The position numbers and the translations under genes are program-made. Of a DNA stretch of 64,000 nucleotides, positions 8,366 to 16,724 are shown one piece after another; position 1 is the first letter of the stretch; every line of letters begins with the position of its first letter. The DNA comes from Palsa-504 sp963844625 (GTDB lineage Bacteria > Actinomycetota > Actinomycetes > Streptosporangiales > Streptosporangiaceae), in contig CAWJPF010000011.1 in assembly GCA_963844625.1 (NCBI GenBank), positions 124,001 through 188,000 of the forward strand. Reading direction: 5' to 3'. Below the pieces are notes generated by a model. That model was not told the DNA's origin and searched no databases. It saw nothing but the letters and a program-made list of their open reading frames with translations.

Positions 8366-9269
8366 GGTGCCGGGCGTGTTCGGTCAGCACGCGGGCGGCG
8401 GGGTTAGCGGACGGCGCGGAGTTCCAGGCCAGCTCCAGCCGGGAACGTAGCTGCGGACTGGTGATACGCAGGACCCGCGGCGCGGTCCGGGCGGCGAGCG
8501 GGGTCGCGGCGTTCGTCGCGTTCGCGGCGTTCGCGGTGGAGGCCGGGACCACCGCCAGGCCGAGGCCCTGGGCCGCGAGCTGGGCCACCATCGACAGGGC
8601 GCTGGCCTCCAGGACGATCCTCGGCGTGAAGCCGGCCTCGGCGCAGGCGGCGTCGAGCGCCATCCGCACGCCGGTACCGCGGGGCAGGCTGACCAGCGGC
8701 ACGTCGCGCAGCGCCTTGACCGTGATGGCGTCAGACGCGGCGAGCGGATGGCCGGAATCCGCCACCGCGACCAGTTCCTCGTCCACGATGACCGCGGTTT
8801 CGACTCCGGCGGTGGCAGCGCCCGCGGCGCCGATCAGGGCGAGATCGAGCTGGCCCTGGTTGAGCAGCCCGATCAGCTGGTCGGAGCTCTCTTCGGTCAG
8901 GACGATGCTCACGCCCGGGTACGCCCGGTGGAATCCGGCCAGCAGTTCCGTCAGGAGCGGCAACGCGCAGCCACTCACCATGCCCACCCTGACCTGTCCG
9001 CGCACCAGGCCGGCCAGCTCGTCCACGGCCAGCCGCGCGTTCGCGACCGCGTCCAGGGCGGCCCGGGCGAACGGCAGGACCGTCGTTCCGACGTCGGTCA
9101 GCCGGACCGAACGGCCGGAGCGGTCAAGCAGCGGCTGGCCCAGCTCAGACTCCAGCCGGCGAACCTGCGCGCTCACCCCGGGCTGCGCCACGTGCACCCT
9201 GGTGGCCGCTCTGGTGAAGCTGGCTTCTTCCGCGACCGCGACGAAGTACTCGAGCTGATGAAGTTCCAT
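8334..9269 (-). CDS. LysR-family transcriptional regulator
   Basis: 311 aa. The N-terminal winged HTH begins MELHQLEYFVAVAEEASFTR and continues to about residue 60 (RSGRSVRLTDVG). A periplasmic-binding-protein-like effector domain follows (about 90-295). An Asn/Ala-rich run (ANAANATNAAT, about 247-257) sits between the effector domain and its tail and looks like a small in-frame repeat expansion. LysR proteins usually act on a divergent neighbour. Here the region upstream of its start faces a decayed HNH gene, so the target is unclear. It overlaps the hydrolase 3' end by 32 bp. The A+T-rich 9271-9300 probably contains its promoter and autoregulatory site. Confidence 0.92.
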   Translation of the reverse strand: MELHQLEYFVAVAEEASFTRAATRVHVAQPGVSAQVRRLESELGQPLLDRSGRSVRLTDVGTTVLPFARAALDAVANARLAVDELAGLVRGQVRVGMVSGCALPLLTELLAGFHRAYPGVSIVLTEESSDQLIGLLNQGQLDLALIGAAGAATAGVETAVIVDEELVAVADSGHPLAASDAITVKALRDVPLVSLPRGTGVRMALDAACAEAGFTPRIVLEASALSMVAQLAAQGLGLAVVPASTANAANATNAATPLAARTAPRVLRITSPQLRSRLELAWNSAPSANPAARVLTEHARHLTSPPAPAAS

Positions 9270-9353
9270 AACCAGAAATTCTAGACTTCGCGCTTAAGGG
9301 GGCCAGATGCTTATGTTGAGTCTGCTCGTGACCAGTGCGGCGGTCCGTGCTGG

Positions 9354-10227
9354 TCATATCGGGTAGCGCGTGGGCTCGGTGGTGTACTGACGGCCGGATG
9401 GGGTCGTCCAGCGGAAGGTCGCCGGGGTGACCTGCTCGACCTTCCAGCGCGGGTCCTGCTTGAGGCGGTGCTCGTGACGGCATTTGGGTCCGCCGTTACA
9501 CATGCAGGTCCTGCCGCCCGCCTCATAAGGGACATTGTGTTCGAAATCACAGCGACTGTCAGGTCTGCGACAGGTCGGGCCGGTGCATGTGGCGTGCCGG
9601 ATCCCGGTCAGGTGCCGGAGCATGACGCCCGGGTCATGGCCAGGAGCCTCCCGCCGGTGATCGCAGGTCTCGGTGGCGATCGGGCAGGTGGGCGGGGCCT
9701 GCCACCGCGGCGCCGGGGGCCGGGCGGCGGCGGATCAGCTCGGCGACGGCGGCGTGCTTCAGCGAGCAGGCGGACGCCTCGGCGCGGTCTAGCGCGCAGA
9801 TGATGCCGAGCAGCTCGTCATCGCTCGCGCCCGCGTAGCGGTCACCCTCGCCGGCGGCGTCCTCGGCGAAGCTGAAGAGCACCGCGGAGCCGGGCTGGCC
9901 CGGGCCGCGGCGGCCCAGGCTGGCGGCGGCCGCGGCCATTTCCGCGGTGCACCCCAGCCGGGCGATGTGCTCAGCCGCGACGACCTGTTCGGCGGCGATC
10001 CGCCGGGATTCGGCGCGCAGCGCGTCGATGTCGACGTCGTAGGACAGCGCCGGATCCGCTGGGTCGAGATCGTCGTGCCCGGGGTCGTGCTCGGGGTCGG
10101 GCGGCGGCCCGTCGGCCGTCGCGATGGCCAGCCACGCGTCGCGGTCCGCCTCGGTCATCCAGTCCGCTGCGCACGGCACCGGCGGCAGCCCGTGGCCTCG
10201 CCCGTGGGACGAGCGCAGACGTCCCAC
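9354..10227 (-). pseudogene. DUF222/HNH endonuclease gene, deleted in the middle and frameshifted
   Basis: The 5' part (10227 to about 9660) encodes a DUF222-type N-terminus (GHGLPPVPCAADWMTEADRD, later LLGIICALDRAEASACSLKH). The 3' part, in another frame (9354 to about 9690), encodes the HNH end: RHATCTGPTCRRP, then DFEHNVPYEAGGRTC and CRHEHRLKQDPRW. Intact members run to some 450-500 aa with a long DUF222 middle. Here only about 290 codons remain and the junction near 9640-9690 changes frame. These proteins are multicopy nucleases in many actinomycetes and often decay. It diverges from the monooxygenase gene. Confidence 0.85.
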
Positions 10228-10267
10228 GGGGCGTCGCTGTCAGCCGGTCCTGGGCGCACGAGCTACC

Positions 10268-10296
10268 GTCCGTTCGGAGAAAATGGTTTTTAGGGC
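10268..10296 (+). repeat. dispersed GTCCGTTCGG / AT-core element, copy b
   Basis: GTCCGTTCGG at 10268-10277 is followed by AGAAAATGGTTTTTAGGGC. It is the first part of an A+T-rich block (10278-10380) in the divergent region between the decayed HNH gene and the monooxygenase. No inverse right arm is seen. The A-run, ATG, T-run order matches copies a and d. Confidence 0.55.
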
Positions 10297-10432
10297 TATA
10301 GAACACACTAGCGGAAATATCATCTTTTGTACAAGTGAATAGTAGCGTTTCGAATAAAAAGACTAGAGTGATTGACGGGCCGGCGAGCCTGGTGGCGTGG
10401 TCAGCGGCATTGTGCTGCGTTATCGTCCAGAC

Positions 10433-11956
10433 ATGCCAGGGATCGTGATCATCGGCGCCGGGTTCGGCGGTATCGGAATGGCGATCGCGCTGAAGCGGGC
10501 GGGCTTTGACGACTTCGTGATCCTGGAGAAGAGCGCGGACCTGGGCGGGACCTGGCACGACAACCAGTACCCGGGCTGCGCGTGCGACGTGCCGTCGCCG
10601 TTGTACTCCTATTCCTTCGAGCTGAACCCGTCCTGGAGCCGGCTGTTCGCACCGCAGCAGGAGATCTGGGAGTACCTGCGGACGTGCGCGCGCAAGTACG
10701 GCGTGGACGAGCACATCCGGTACGGGCGCACGGTCGAGCAGATGGACTGGGACTCCGGCGCCCGGCGCTGGAATATCGCGACCGGGGGCGGCCAGCAGGA
10801 GCTTTACGTGGCGCGGGCCGTCGTGTCCGCGGCCGGTTTTGCGCACCTTCCGGCCGGCCCGGACCTTCCGGGCGCGGCCCGTTTCCGCGGTCCGTCTTTC
10901 CACTCGGCGCGCTGGGATCACTCTCGCGACCTGACGGGCCAGCGGGTCGCGGTGATCGGCACCGGCGCGTCCGCCATCCAGATCATCCCCGCGATCGCCG
11001 GGCAGGTACGGCAGCTGCAGGTGTTCCAGCGCACGCCGCCGTGGGTCCTGGCCCGGCAGGACATCGCGATCCCGGCCCCGCTGCGCCGCACGTTCAAGGC
11101 GGTTCCGCTGACCGCCCGCGCCTCGCGCGAAGCGATTTACTGGGCGCTGGAGGCGAGGGCGTTCGGGTTCGCGGTCCATCCGAAGCTGATGGCGCCGCTC
11201 GAGCAGATGGCCAGGCGGCGCATCCGGAAGCAGATTACCGACCCCGCACTGCGGGCCCAGGTCACCCCGGACTACACCATCGGCTGCAAGCGGATCCTGC
11301 TGTCCTCGGATTACTATCCGGCGCTGCAGCGCCCGAACGTCGAGCTGATTACCGAGAAAATTACCGGGATCACCGAGCACGCCGTCGTCACCGCGGACGG
11401 CACCGCGCACGAGACCGACGTGATCGTCTACGCCACCGGCTTCAACGTCGTCGAATCCGTCACCAGGCTCAACGTGACCGGCCGCGACGGCCGCAAGCTG
11501 ACGCCGCAGACGATGGAGGCCTACCACGGCATTACCGTCCCCGGGTTCCCGAACTTCTTCATGCTGCTCGGGCCGAACACCCTCCTCGGGCATACCTCGG
11601 TCGTGTTCATGCTGGAGAGCCAGATCCAGCACGTCATGAGCTGCCTGCGCCGAATGGCCCGGAACAAGGCCGACGCGATCGAGGTCAGCGAGCCCGCGCT
11701 GCGGCACTACCACGACGCCCTGCAGCGGCGGCTGGGGCGGGCCGTGTGGAGCGAGGGCGGATGCACCAGCTGGTACCTCGACGCCGATGGCGTCAACCGG
11801 ACCCTGTGGCCGGGCTTCTCCTTTGAGTACTGGGCGCGCACCCGCCGGGCTCGCCGCTCCGCCTACGCGGTGACCTCCGCCGACGCGGTGACCTCCGCCT
11901 ACGCAGTGACCTCCGCCGACGCGGTGACCTCCGCCGCCGGGGCCCGTGAGCACTGA
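10433..11956 (+). CDS. flavin-containing (Baeyer-Villiger-type) monooxygenase
   Basis: About 507 aa from ATG 10433 (MPGIVIIGAGFGGIGMAIAL); GTG 10397 would add 12 residues before the FAD motif. FAD Rossmann motif GAGFGG at about 8-13, NADPH motif GTGASA, and between them FRGPSFHSARWD, the FxGxxxHxxxW signature of Baeyer-Villiger monooxygenases. The ATG-like motif near the end (VIVYATGFN) completes the family set. These enzymes insert oxygen into ketones using NADPH and O2. The last 25-30 residues are a tandem repeat (AYAVTS/ADAVTS, four copies) absent from the usual fold. The gene overlaps the cupin gene by 11 bp, suggesting an operon monooxygenase-cupin-transporter. Confidence 0.9.
   Translation: MPGIVIIGAGFGGIGMAIALKRAGFDDFVILEKSADLGGTWHDNQYPGCACDVPSPLYSYSFELNPSWSRLFAPQQEIWEYLRTCARKYGVDEHIRYGRTVEQMDWDSGARRWNIATGGGQQELYVARAVVSAAGFAHLPAGPDLPGAARFRGPSFHSARWDHSRDLTGQRVAVIGTGASAIQIIPAIAGQVRQLQVFQRTPPWVLARQDIAIPAPLRRTFKAVPLTARASREAIYWALEARAFGFAVHPKLMAPLEQMARRRIRKQITDPALRAQVTPDYTIGCKRILLSSDYYPALQRPNVELITEKITGITEHAVVTADGTAHETDVIVYATGFNVVESVTRLNVTGRDGRKLTPQTMEAYHGITVPGFPNFFMLLGPNTLLGHTSVVFMLESQIQHVMSCLRRMARNKADAIEVSEPALRHYHDALQRRLGRAVWSEGGCTSWYLDADGVNRTLWPGFSFEYWARTRRARRSAYAVTSADAVTSAYAVTSADAVTSAAGAREH
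11861..11932 (+). repeat. 18-bp in-gene tandem repeat, four copies
   Basis: The units alternate GCCTACGCGGTGACCTCC and GCCGACGCGGTGACCTCC, one with a G-to-A change. They encode AYAVTS and ADAVTS at the extreme C-terminus of the monooxygenase. The unit is a multiple of three, so copy-number change would keep the frame. Confidence 0.9.
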
Positions 11957-12783
11957 GCGGGCCGCGCCGGCCGTTCGCCGGGCCGAACAGGTTCCGGCCC
12001 GGCGGCTGGGGCCGGGAGTGGGCGTCTGCGAACTGCTCAACGACCAGCACGGCTGCCGCAGTCTGCACCAGCGGCGCCTACGGCTCGCGGGTGGGGCCGC
12101 CCTGAGCGGCGGCTCGCTGAACGGCGGCTCGCTGAACGGGGGCTCGCTGAACGGGGGCTCGCTGAACGGGGGCTCGCTGAACGGGGGCTCGCTGAACGGG
12201 GGCTCGCTGACGGGGCTCGCTGAACGGGGCTGCGGGCGGCCGGGGTGAGGCCTGGTACGTGATCAGCGGCTCCGGCGCCGTCGAAGTCGACGGGTCCGGA
12301 ATCGTCGGCCTCGAGCCTGGCACGGCCGTGTGGATAAAAGGGACGCTGCGCTACCGGTGCCAGGCGGAGGCAGGCGAGGTTCTGGAGGTCGTGGCCGTCA
12401 CCGTCCGGGCGAGGGCGCCTGAAGAGGGTGACGGCACCCCGGCGCTGCGCGTGGCCACGCTAGACGCTTGCACGCCCGAGCGGACCGGCGACCGGGAGTT
12501 CCGCGTCCTGCTGAGTGCCGGGCTTAGCTTCACGCAGTTCGCCGGGCTGATCCCGCCGGGCCGGGCGCCGGCCCACCACCACATCTACGACGAGGTCGTG
12601 CACGTGCTGGCGGGACGGGGCGTGGTGCACCTGTCCGGTACCAGCGCCGAGATCGGGCCGGGCACCTCGGTTTACCTGCCTCCGTACCAGCCGCACTGCC
12701 TGGAGAACACCGGCCCGGGCCCGCTCGAGGTGCTCGGCGTCTTCTACCCGGCCGGGAGCCCGGCCGCGAAGCGCGCTTGCTAG
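11946..12783 (+). pseudogene. double-cupin protein, frame broken inside a 15-bp minisatellite
   Basis: The N-terminal part starts at GTG 11946 (VSTERAAPAVRRAEQVPARR, then LGPGVGVCELLNDQHGC). It runs into eight 15-bp repeats and stops at 12248. The rest lies in another frame (12240-12783): GEAWYVISGSGAVEV of cupin 1, then cupin 2 with APAHHHIYDEVVHVLAGRG and PPYQPHCLENTGPG, which carry the metal-binding His/Glu residues. The last two repeat units are 14 bp instead of 15. Restoring both bases joins the frames exactly. Either the gene is phase-off or the assembly slipped in the repeat. The role is probably a metal-dependent cupin of the gentisate-dioxygenase or isomerase kind; no substrate is inferred. 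Confidence 0.8.
12108..12225 (+). repeat. 15-bp minisatellite inside the cupin gene, eight units
   Basis: The units are GGCGGCTCGCTGAAC (first two) then GGGGGCTCGCTGAAC. Units 1-6 are 15 bp; units 7 (12198-12211) and 8 (12212-12225) are each 14 bp, missing one A and one G. Read in frame the repeat encodes GGSLN. Confidence 0.92.
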
Positions 12784-13796
12784 CGATCGTCCTGGCCCTG
12801 GCGTCCGCGATCGGGTACGGCGGCTCGGACTTCGCCGCCGGGCTGGCCTCGCGAGGCGCCGCGGTCATCCGGGTGACCCTGCTGGCCTCGGCGGTCAGCC
12901 TGGTCGCCGTGCTGGCGGCGCTGCCCTTCGCCGCCGGTCATCGGCCGTCGGCGGCCGCGCTGGCCTGGGGTGCCGTGGCCGGCCTGGGCGGGACCGCGGG
13001 CGGGATCGCGCTGTACATCGGGTTCCGGCAGGCGGCGTTCAGCGTGGCCGGGCCGCTGAGCGCGGTCGGGGCCGCGGGATTCTCCGTGCTCGCCGGACTG
13101 CTGTACGGCGAGCGGCCGACGGACCTGGCGCTGGCCGGGATCGTCCTGGCGGTGCCGGCCATCCTCGGCGTGTCCGCGAGCGCGGCGAACGGCGGGCAAG
13201 ACGAGGACAGCGCACAGAACAAGGACAGCGCACAGAACAAGGACGACGCAGAGAATGAGGACGACGCAGAGAACGAGGACGACGCAGAGAACGAGGACGA
13301 CGCAGAGAACGAGGACGGCGCAGAGGTTCCCGAGGAGGGTTCCGCGGCCGGGGCGGGCGCGCGGACGCGGGGACGGCCGGGCGCCGGGGTGGCCGGGGGG
13401 CTGGTCGCGGGGGCCGGGTTCGCGCTGCTGTTCATCGGGCTGAACCGGGCTGGCTCGGGCAGTGGCCTGTGGCCGGTGGCGGCGGCTGGGACGGCGGAAC
13501 TCGCGGCCGCGGCCGGGCTGGCCGCGGTCACCGGCGATTTCCGGCTGCCCGCGGGGCGGCCGCGCGGGCTCGCGGCGATCGCCGGGGTAGGCGGGGCCGC
13601 GGGCACCATCTTGTACTTCTTCGCCACCCACGAGGGTTTCCTGGCGGTCACCGCCGTGCTCACCTCGCTCTACCCGGCGGTGACGATCGTGCTGGCGCGG
13701 ACCCTGCTGGGCGAGCGGCTGAGCGCGCTGCGGCTGGCCGGGCTGATTCTCGCGGCCGCCTGCGTGGCGCTTATCGCGGTAGGCGGGGCCGGGTAA
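12777..13796 (+). CDS. EamA/DMT-superfamily transporter with an acidic repeat loop
   Basis: 339 aa from TTG 12777, overlapping the cupin stop (TAG 12781-12783). Ten hydrophobic segments in two halves are expected for drug/metabolite transporters. The first half runs from LAIVLALASAIGYGGSDFAA to VPAILGVSASAA (about residue 140), the second from GAGVAGGLVAGAGFALLFIG to the end. Between them lies a charged loop of about 50 residues made of six-residue repeats (DSAQNK, DDAENE) not usual for the family. Loops at this position are expected to be cytoplasmic. It is probably an exporter of a metabolite handled by the upstream monooxygenase and cupin. The gene ends 4 bp before a 50-bp perfect palindrome. 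Confidence 0.85.
   Translation: MLAIVLALASAIGYGGSDFAAGLASRGAAVIRVTLLASAVSLVAVLAALPFAAGHRPSAAALAWGAVAGLGGTAGGIALYIGFRQAAFSVAGPLSAVGAAGFSVLAGLLYGERPTDLALAGIVLAVPAILGVSASAANGGQDEDSAQNKDSAQNKDDAENEDDAENEDDAENEDDAENEDGAEVPEEGSAAGAGARTRGRPGAGVAGGLVAGAGFALLFIGLNRAGSGSGLWPVAAAGTAELAAAAGLAAVTGDFRLPAGRPRGLAAIAGVGGAAGTILYFFATHEGFLAVTAVLTSLYPAVTIVLARTLLGERLSALRLAGLILAAACVALIAVGGAG
13203..13326 (+). repeat. 18-bp in-gene tandem repeat, about seven units
   Basis: Units run from GAGGACAGCGCACAGAAC (diverged) to GAGGACGACGCAGAGAAC (three identical copies at 13257-13310). They encode the acidic DDAENE loop in the middle of the transporter. The exact copies lie centrally or 3', with diverged copies at the ends, as in an array that expands from within. 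Confidence 0.9.
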
Positions 13797-13799
13797 GGA

Positions 13800-13849
13800 G
13801 CTTTGTCTACGGTTTCTGGGGTTATAACCCCAGAAACCGTAGACAAAGC
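13800..13849. terminator. 50-bp perfect palindrome between convergent genes
   Basis: The arms are 25 bp and perfectly complementary without a spacer; the centre is GGGGTTATAACCCC and the ends are GCTTTGTCTAC / GTAGACAAAGC. It starts 4 bp after the transporter stop and ends 18 bp before the stop of the convergent GCS2 gene. Position suggests a bidirectional terminator. There is no clear T-tract on either side, so simple intrinsic termination is not certain. Confidence 0.75.
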
Positions 13850-13866
13850 CAGGATCGGAGCGAGCG

Positions 13867-15348
13867 TCAGCCGCCGGTTGGCCAGCTGTGGACCGGCTCG
13901 TTGGTGTGCATGTGCTCGATGTAGCGCTTGGTCATCCGCCGCAGCGCCTCCGGGCGCTCGACGCCGTGATTCCTGGTGATCTCCGCCACGGTGGCGATCT
14001 GCCAGGCGGCGCCGGTCTGGCCGGTCAGGCTGCGCTGCTCGATGATGCCGAGCAACCGGTCGGCGTGGGCCGCGTCGACGCCCCAGGCGGCCAGTCCCTC
14101 GCGCGCCAGCGGCAGCAGGCGCCGCATGATCAGCTCCGTGACCGGCGTATCACCGACGCCGGGCCAGTAGAGCTGGGCGTCCAGGCCATGGCGCGCGGCC
14201 TCATGCAGGTTCTCCGCGGCGGTGGTGAACGACATCTGGGTCCAGATCGGGCGCTGCGCCTCGGCCAGGGCGCGGACCAGCCCGTAGTAGAACGCCGCGT
14301 TCGCCACGGTGTCGGCGATCGTGGGGCCGGCCTGCAGGACCCGGTTCTCCACCCGCAGGTGCGGCGTGCCGCCCGCGGTGTCGTAGACCGGGCGGTTCCA
14401 GCGGTAGATCGTGCCGTTGTGCAGGCTCATCTCAGCCAGCTGCGGGCTGGCGCCGCGGTCGAGGACCGCCAGCGGGTCCTCGTCTTCACAGATCGGCAGC
14501 AGCGCGGGAAAGTACCTGAGGTTCTCTTCGAACAGGTCGAACACCGAGGTGATCCAGCGTTCGCCGAACCAGACCCGGGGCCGCACGCCCTGTTCCTTGA
14601 GTTCATCCGGCCGGGTATCGGTGGCCTGCTCGAACAGCGTGATCCGGGTCTCGTGCCACAGCTGGCGGCCGAACAGGAACGGGGAATTGGCCGCCAGCGC
14701 CACCTGGACGCCCGCGATGGCCTGGGCCGCGTTCCAGTAGTTCGCGAACGCATCGGGGCTGACCTGGAGATGAAGCTGCACGCTGGTGCAGGCGGCTTCG
14801 GGCGTAATGCTGTCCGTGTGCGCGAGGAGCTGCTCGGGGCCGTCGATGGCGATGCGCATATCCTCCCCGCGCGCCGCGAAGATCTGCTCGTTGAGTACCT
14901 TGTATCGCTCGTTGGCCGACATGCTCCCTTCGTTCACGTCGTCCTCGCCCAGCGTGGGCAAGATACCGACCATCACCAGGTGGCTGCCGACGCTGCGGGC
15001 CTTGGCGTCGGCCGCGTTGAGATCGGCGCGGAGCTCGGCCTCCAGGGTCGCGAGCGAGTCTCCCTCAAGCAGCCGGGGCGGCACGTTGATCTCGAGGTTG
15101 AACTGCCCGACCTCCGTTTCCCAGGCCGGATCCGCGATCGCCTCGAGTACGTCGGCGTTGCGCATCGAGGGCATCCCGTGCTCGTCGACCAGGTTCAGCT
15201 CGATCTCCTGGCCGACCGTGAGCGAGGTGTCGTCGAACATGCGCTCGCGGAGCATCCGGGCGAACGCGTCGAGCGAGCGCCGCACCTTGTCCCGGTACTT
15301 GCGCCGGTCCTCGCCACTGATCTTGATCGCCTGGATATCACGGCCCAT
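13867..15348 (-). CDS. glutamate-cysteine ligase family 2 (GCS2) protein
   Basis: 493 aa. GCS2 features include the acidic metal/ATP motif VGQEIELNLVDEHGMP, the strand FNLEINVPPRLLEG, the segment TSVQLHLQVSPDAFANYWN and RVENRVLQAGPTIADTVANA. The family joins the gamma-carboxyl of glutamate to an amine (cysteine in GshA/EgtA; other amines in some members). Length fits the actinobacterial long form. It lies downstream of an ATP-grasp protein and an esterase on the same strand (gap 125 bp), so it may act in a peptide-like pathway and not in thiol synthesis. That is inference. The intergenic leader holds a 15-bp direct repeat (15381-15412). Confidence 0.85.
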   Translation of the reverse strand: MGRDIQAIKISGEDRRKYRDKVRRSLDAFARMLRERMFDDTSLTVGQEIELNLVDEHGMPSMRNADVLEAIADPAWETEVGQFNLEINVPPRLLEGDSLATLEAELRADLNAADAKARSVGSHLVMVGILPTLGEDDVNEGSMSANERYKVLNEQIFAARGEDMRIAIDGPEQLLAHTDSITPEAACTSVQLHLQVSPDAFANYWNAAQAIAGVQVALAANSPFLFGRQLWHETRITLFEQATDTRPDELKEQGVRPRVWFGERWITSVFDLFEENLRYFPALLPICEDEDPLAVLDRGASPQLAEMSLHNGTIYRWNRPVYDTAGGTPHLRVENRVLQAGPTIADTVANAAFYYGLVRALAEAQRPIWTQMSFTTAAENLHEAARHGLDAQLYWPGVGDTPVTELIMRRLLPLAREGLAAWGVDAAHADRLLGIIEQRSLTGQTGAAWQIATVAEITRNHGVERPEALRRMTKRYIEHMHTNEPVHSWPTGG

Positions 15349-15380
15349 CGAGGCCTCCGCTCACCGACATAGCTCTGCCT

Positions 15381-15412
15381 ATCAGGAAAAAGGGCCCATC
15401 AGGAAAAAGGGC
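15381..15412. repeat. 15-bp direct repeat upstream of the GCS2 gene
   Basis: ATCAGGAAAAAGGGC occurs at 15381-15395 and again at 15398-15412 (period 17 bp). It lies 33-64 bp upstream of the GCS2 start, between ATP-grasp and GCS2. On the coding strand each copy reads GCCC followed by TTTTTCC. It could be a regulator site or a weak T-rich terminator relic. Function unknown. Confidence 0.6.
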
Positions 15413-15473
15413 ACGTACCCCACTAGTCCCCTTCTTTACACATTCGTACGCGCGGCACGCGCTGGCGCCCAGG

Positions 15474-16724
15474 TTATGCCGCCGCCAGCCGGGCGCTCTC
15501 GTCGTTAACCCAGAGGCCGAGCAGGCCACGCAGGTGCGCGATGAACATGTCTTGCTCATGAGCGGGATATACCGAACGGACCGTCTGGATCAGCAGCCGA
15601 TCAAAATCGGGGCCCGCCACCCAGTCCAGCACGATCTCGTCCAGGTGGGCCAGCTTGCTCGCGCAGAAGTCGCGGTAATGCTCGGCGTCGAAGTAGGCGT
15701 CGGCCAGCGCGCGGTAGGCGTCCAGTTTTTCTGTATAGGACATCCCGGCCTCGTCCGCGATCGCGAAGTACCGGTCCGTCTCCAGGTCGACCTTGACCCG
15801 CCGGCCGGTCACTTGCGCGAAGACGCACCACTTGACCAGTGCCTTCATCGCCCAGGGGAAGTAATAGTGCAGGCTGGTCAGGGCCACGTCCGGGCATGCG
15901 TTGGCGTAGTCGATGGGGTAGACCTCGGCGCCGGCGACCAGGGTCTCGCAGGAGTTGAACTCCCACTTGAAGAACGCGTTGACCAGCCGCCCGATCGTCA
16001 CCACCTCGGCGCCGACCTGCGGGGACAAGAAGCTGTGGTCGACCGCGTAGCGCAGGTGCATGGGCTGGTCGGGCTGGAATCGCATTACCATCGTCTCGGC
16101 CCCGATGGACAGCGAGCGGGCGAAGACGTCGTAATCGACGGCCTTCTGCAGGTGCATGAGCATCTCACCGCTGGCGTCGTAGGCGGCGTGCAGTTCGTCG
16201 GCGTTGCGGATGCGGGAGACGCCGCGCCAGGCGCCGCCGTCGTAGGGCTTCATGAACAGCGGATAGCCGATCTGCTCGGCGATGGCGTCCAGGTCGAACG
16301 GCTGGTTGTAGCGGGCGGCGGTGTAGGCGTAGCGGGAGTTGTCGATCGGGTTCTTAAAGGGCACGAGCACCGTTTCCGGCACCTTGAGCCCGAGCCGCAG
16401 CATCGCGCAGTAGGCCGCGTGCTTCTCCATCGACTGGAACGTGAACGGGCTGTTCAGCAGGTAGACGCCGTCCATCAGCGCGACCTTCTTGAGCCACTCC
16501 CTCGGGTGGTAGTACCAGTACGCGAGCCGGTCGATGACCAGGTTGTAGCGGGGGTGATCGCGCAGGCTGAACGGCTCGATGGTGATCCGCTCGCAGTCGA
16601 AGGCGTGCTGGCCGCCGCCCGGCCCGCCGACCGGCCCCAGCCGGCGCACGATCTCCTGGAACGCGGTCGGCCAGTCCTCCTCGGTTCCGAGCAGCAGCCC
16701 GATCGTGTGCCTGGTCACGGTCAA
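15474..16724 (-). CDS. ATP-grasp (RimK-like) ligase of unknown substrate
   Basis: 416 aa. The central region has the ATP-grasp pattern: AAYCAMLRLGLKVPETVLVP, then the ATP-binding Lys in GYPLFMKPYDGGAWRGVSRI (about 180), and later the metal-binding acidic residues in VYPIDYANACPDV. RimK-like enzymes form amide bonds through acyl phosphates. The start ATG overlaps the stop of the upstream esterase by 4 bp, so the two are coupled; GCS2, another amide-bond former, follows. Together they suggest synthesis of a small gamma-glutamyl or peptide-like compound. The compound is not known. Confidence 0.8.
   Translation of the reverse strand: MTVTRHTIGLLLGTEEDWPTAFQEIVRRLGPVGGPGGGQHAFDCERITIEPFSLRDHPRYNLVIDRLAYWYYHPREWLKKVALMDGVYLLNSPFTFQSMEKHAAYCAMLRLGLKVPETVLVPFKNPIDNSRYAYTAARYNQPFDLDAIAEQIGYPLFMKPYDGGAWRGVSRIRNADELHAAYDASGEMLMHLQKAVDYDVFARSLSIGAETMVMRFQPDQPMHLRYAVDHSFLSPQVGAEVVTIGRLVNAFFKWEFNSCETLVAGAEVYPIDYANACPDVALTSLHYYFPWAMKALVKWCVFAQVTGRRVKVDLETDRYFAIADEAGMSYTEKLDAYRALADAYFDAEHYRDFCASKLAHLDEIVLDWVAGPDFDRLLIQTVRSVYPAHEQDMFIAHLRGLLGLWVNDESARLAAA

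Noticed and set aside
9971..12040. Long minus-strand frame (about 690 codons) opposite the monooxygenase
   Set aside because: Antisense shadow; low-complexity His/Gly/Val repeats come from the 15-bp minisatellite.
13888..15372. Full-length plus-strand frame opposite the GCS2 gene
   Set aside because: Mirror of codon bias in the real minus-strand gene, which has clear family motifs.
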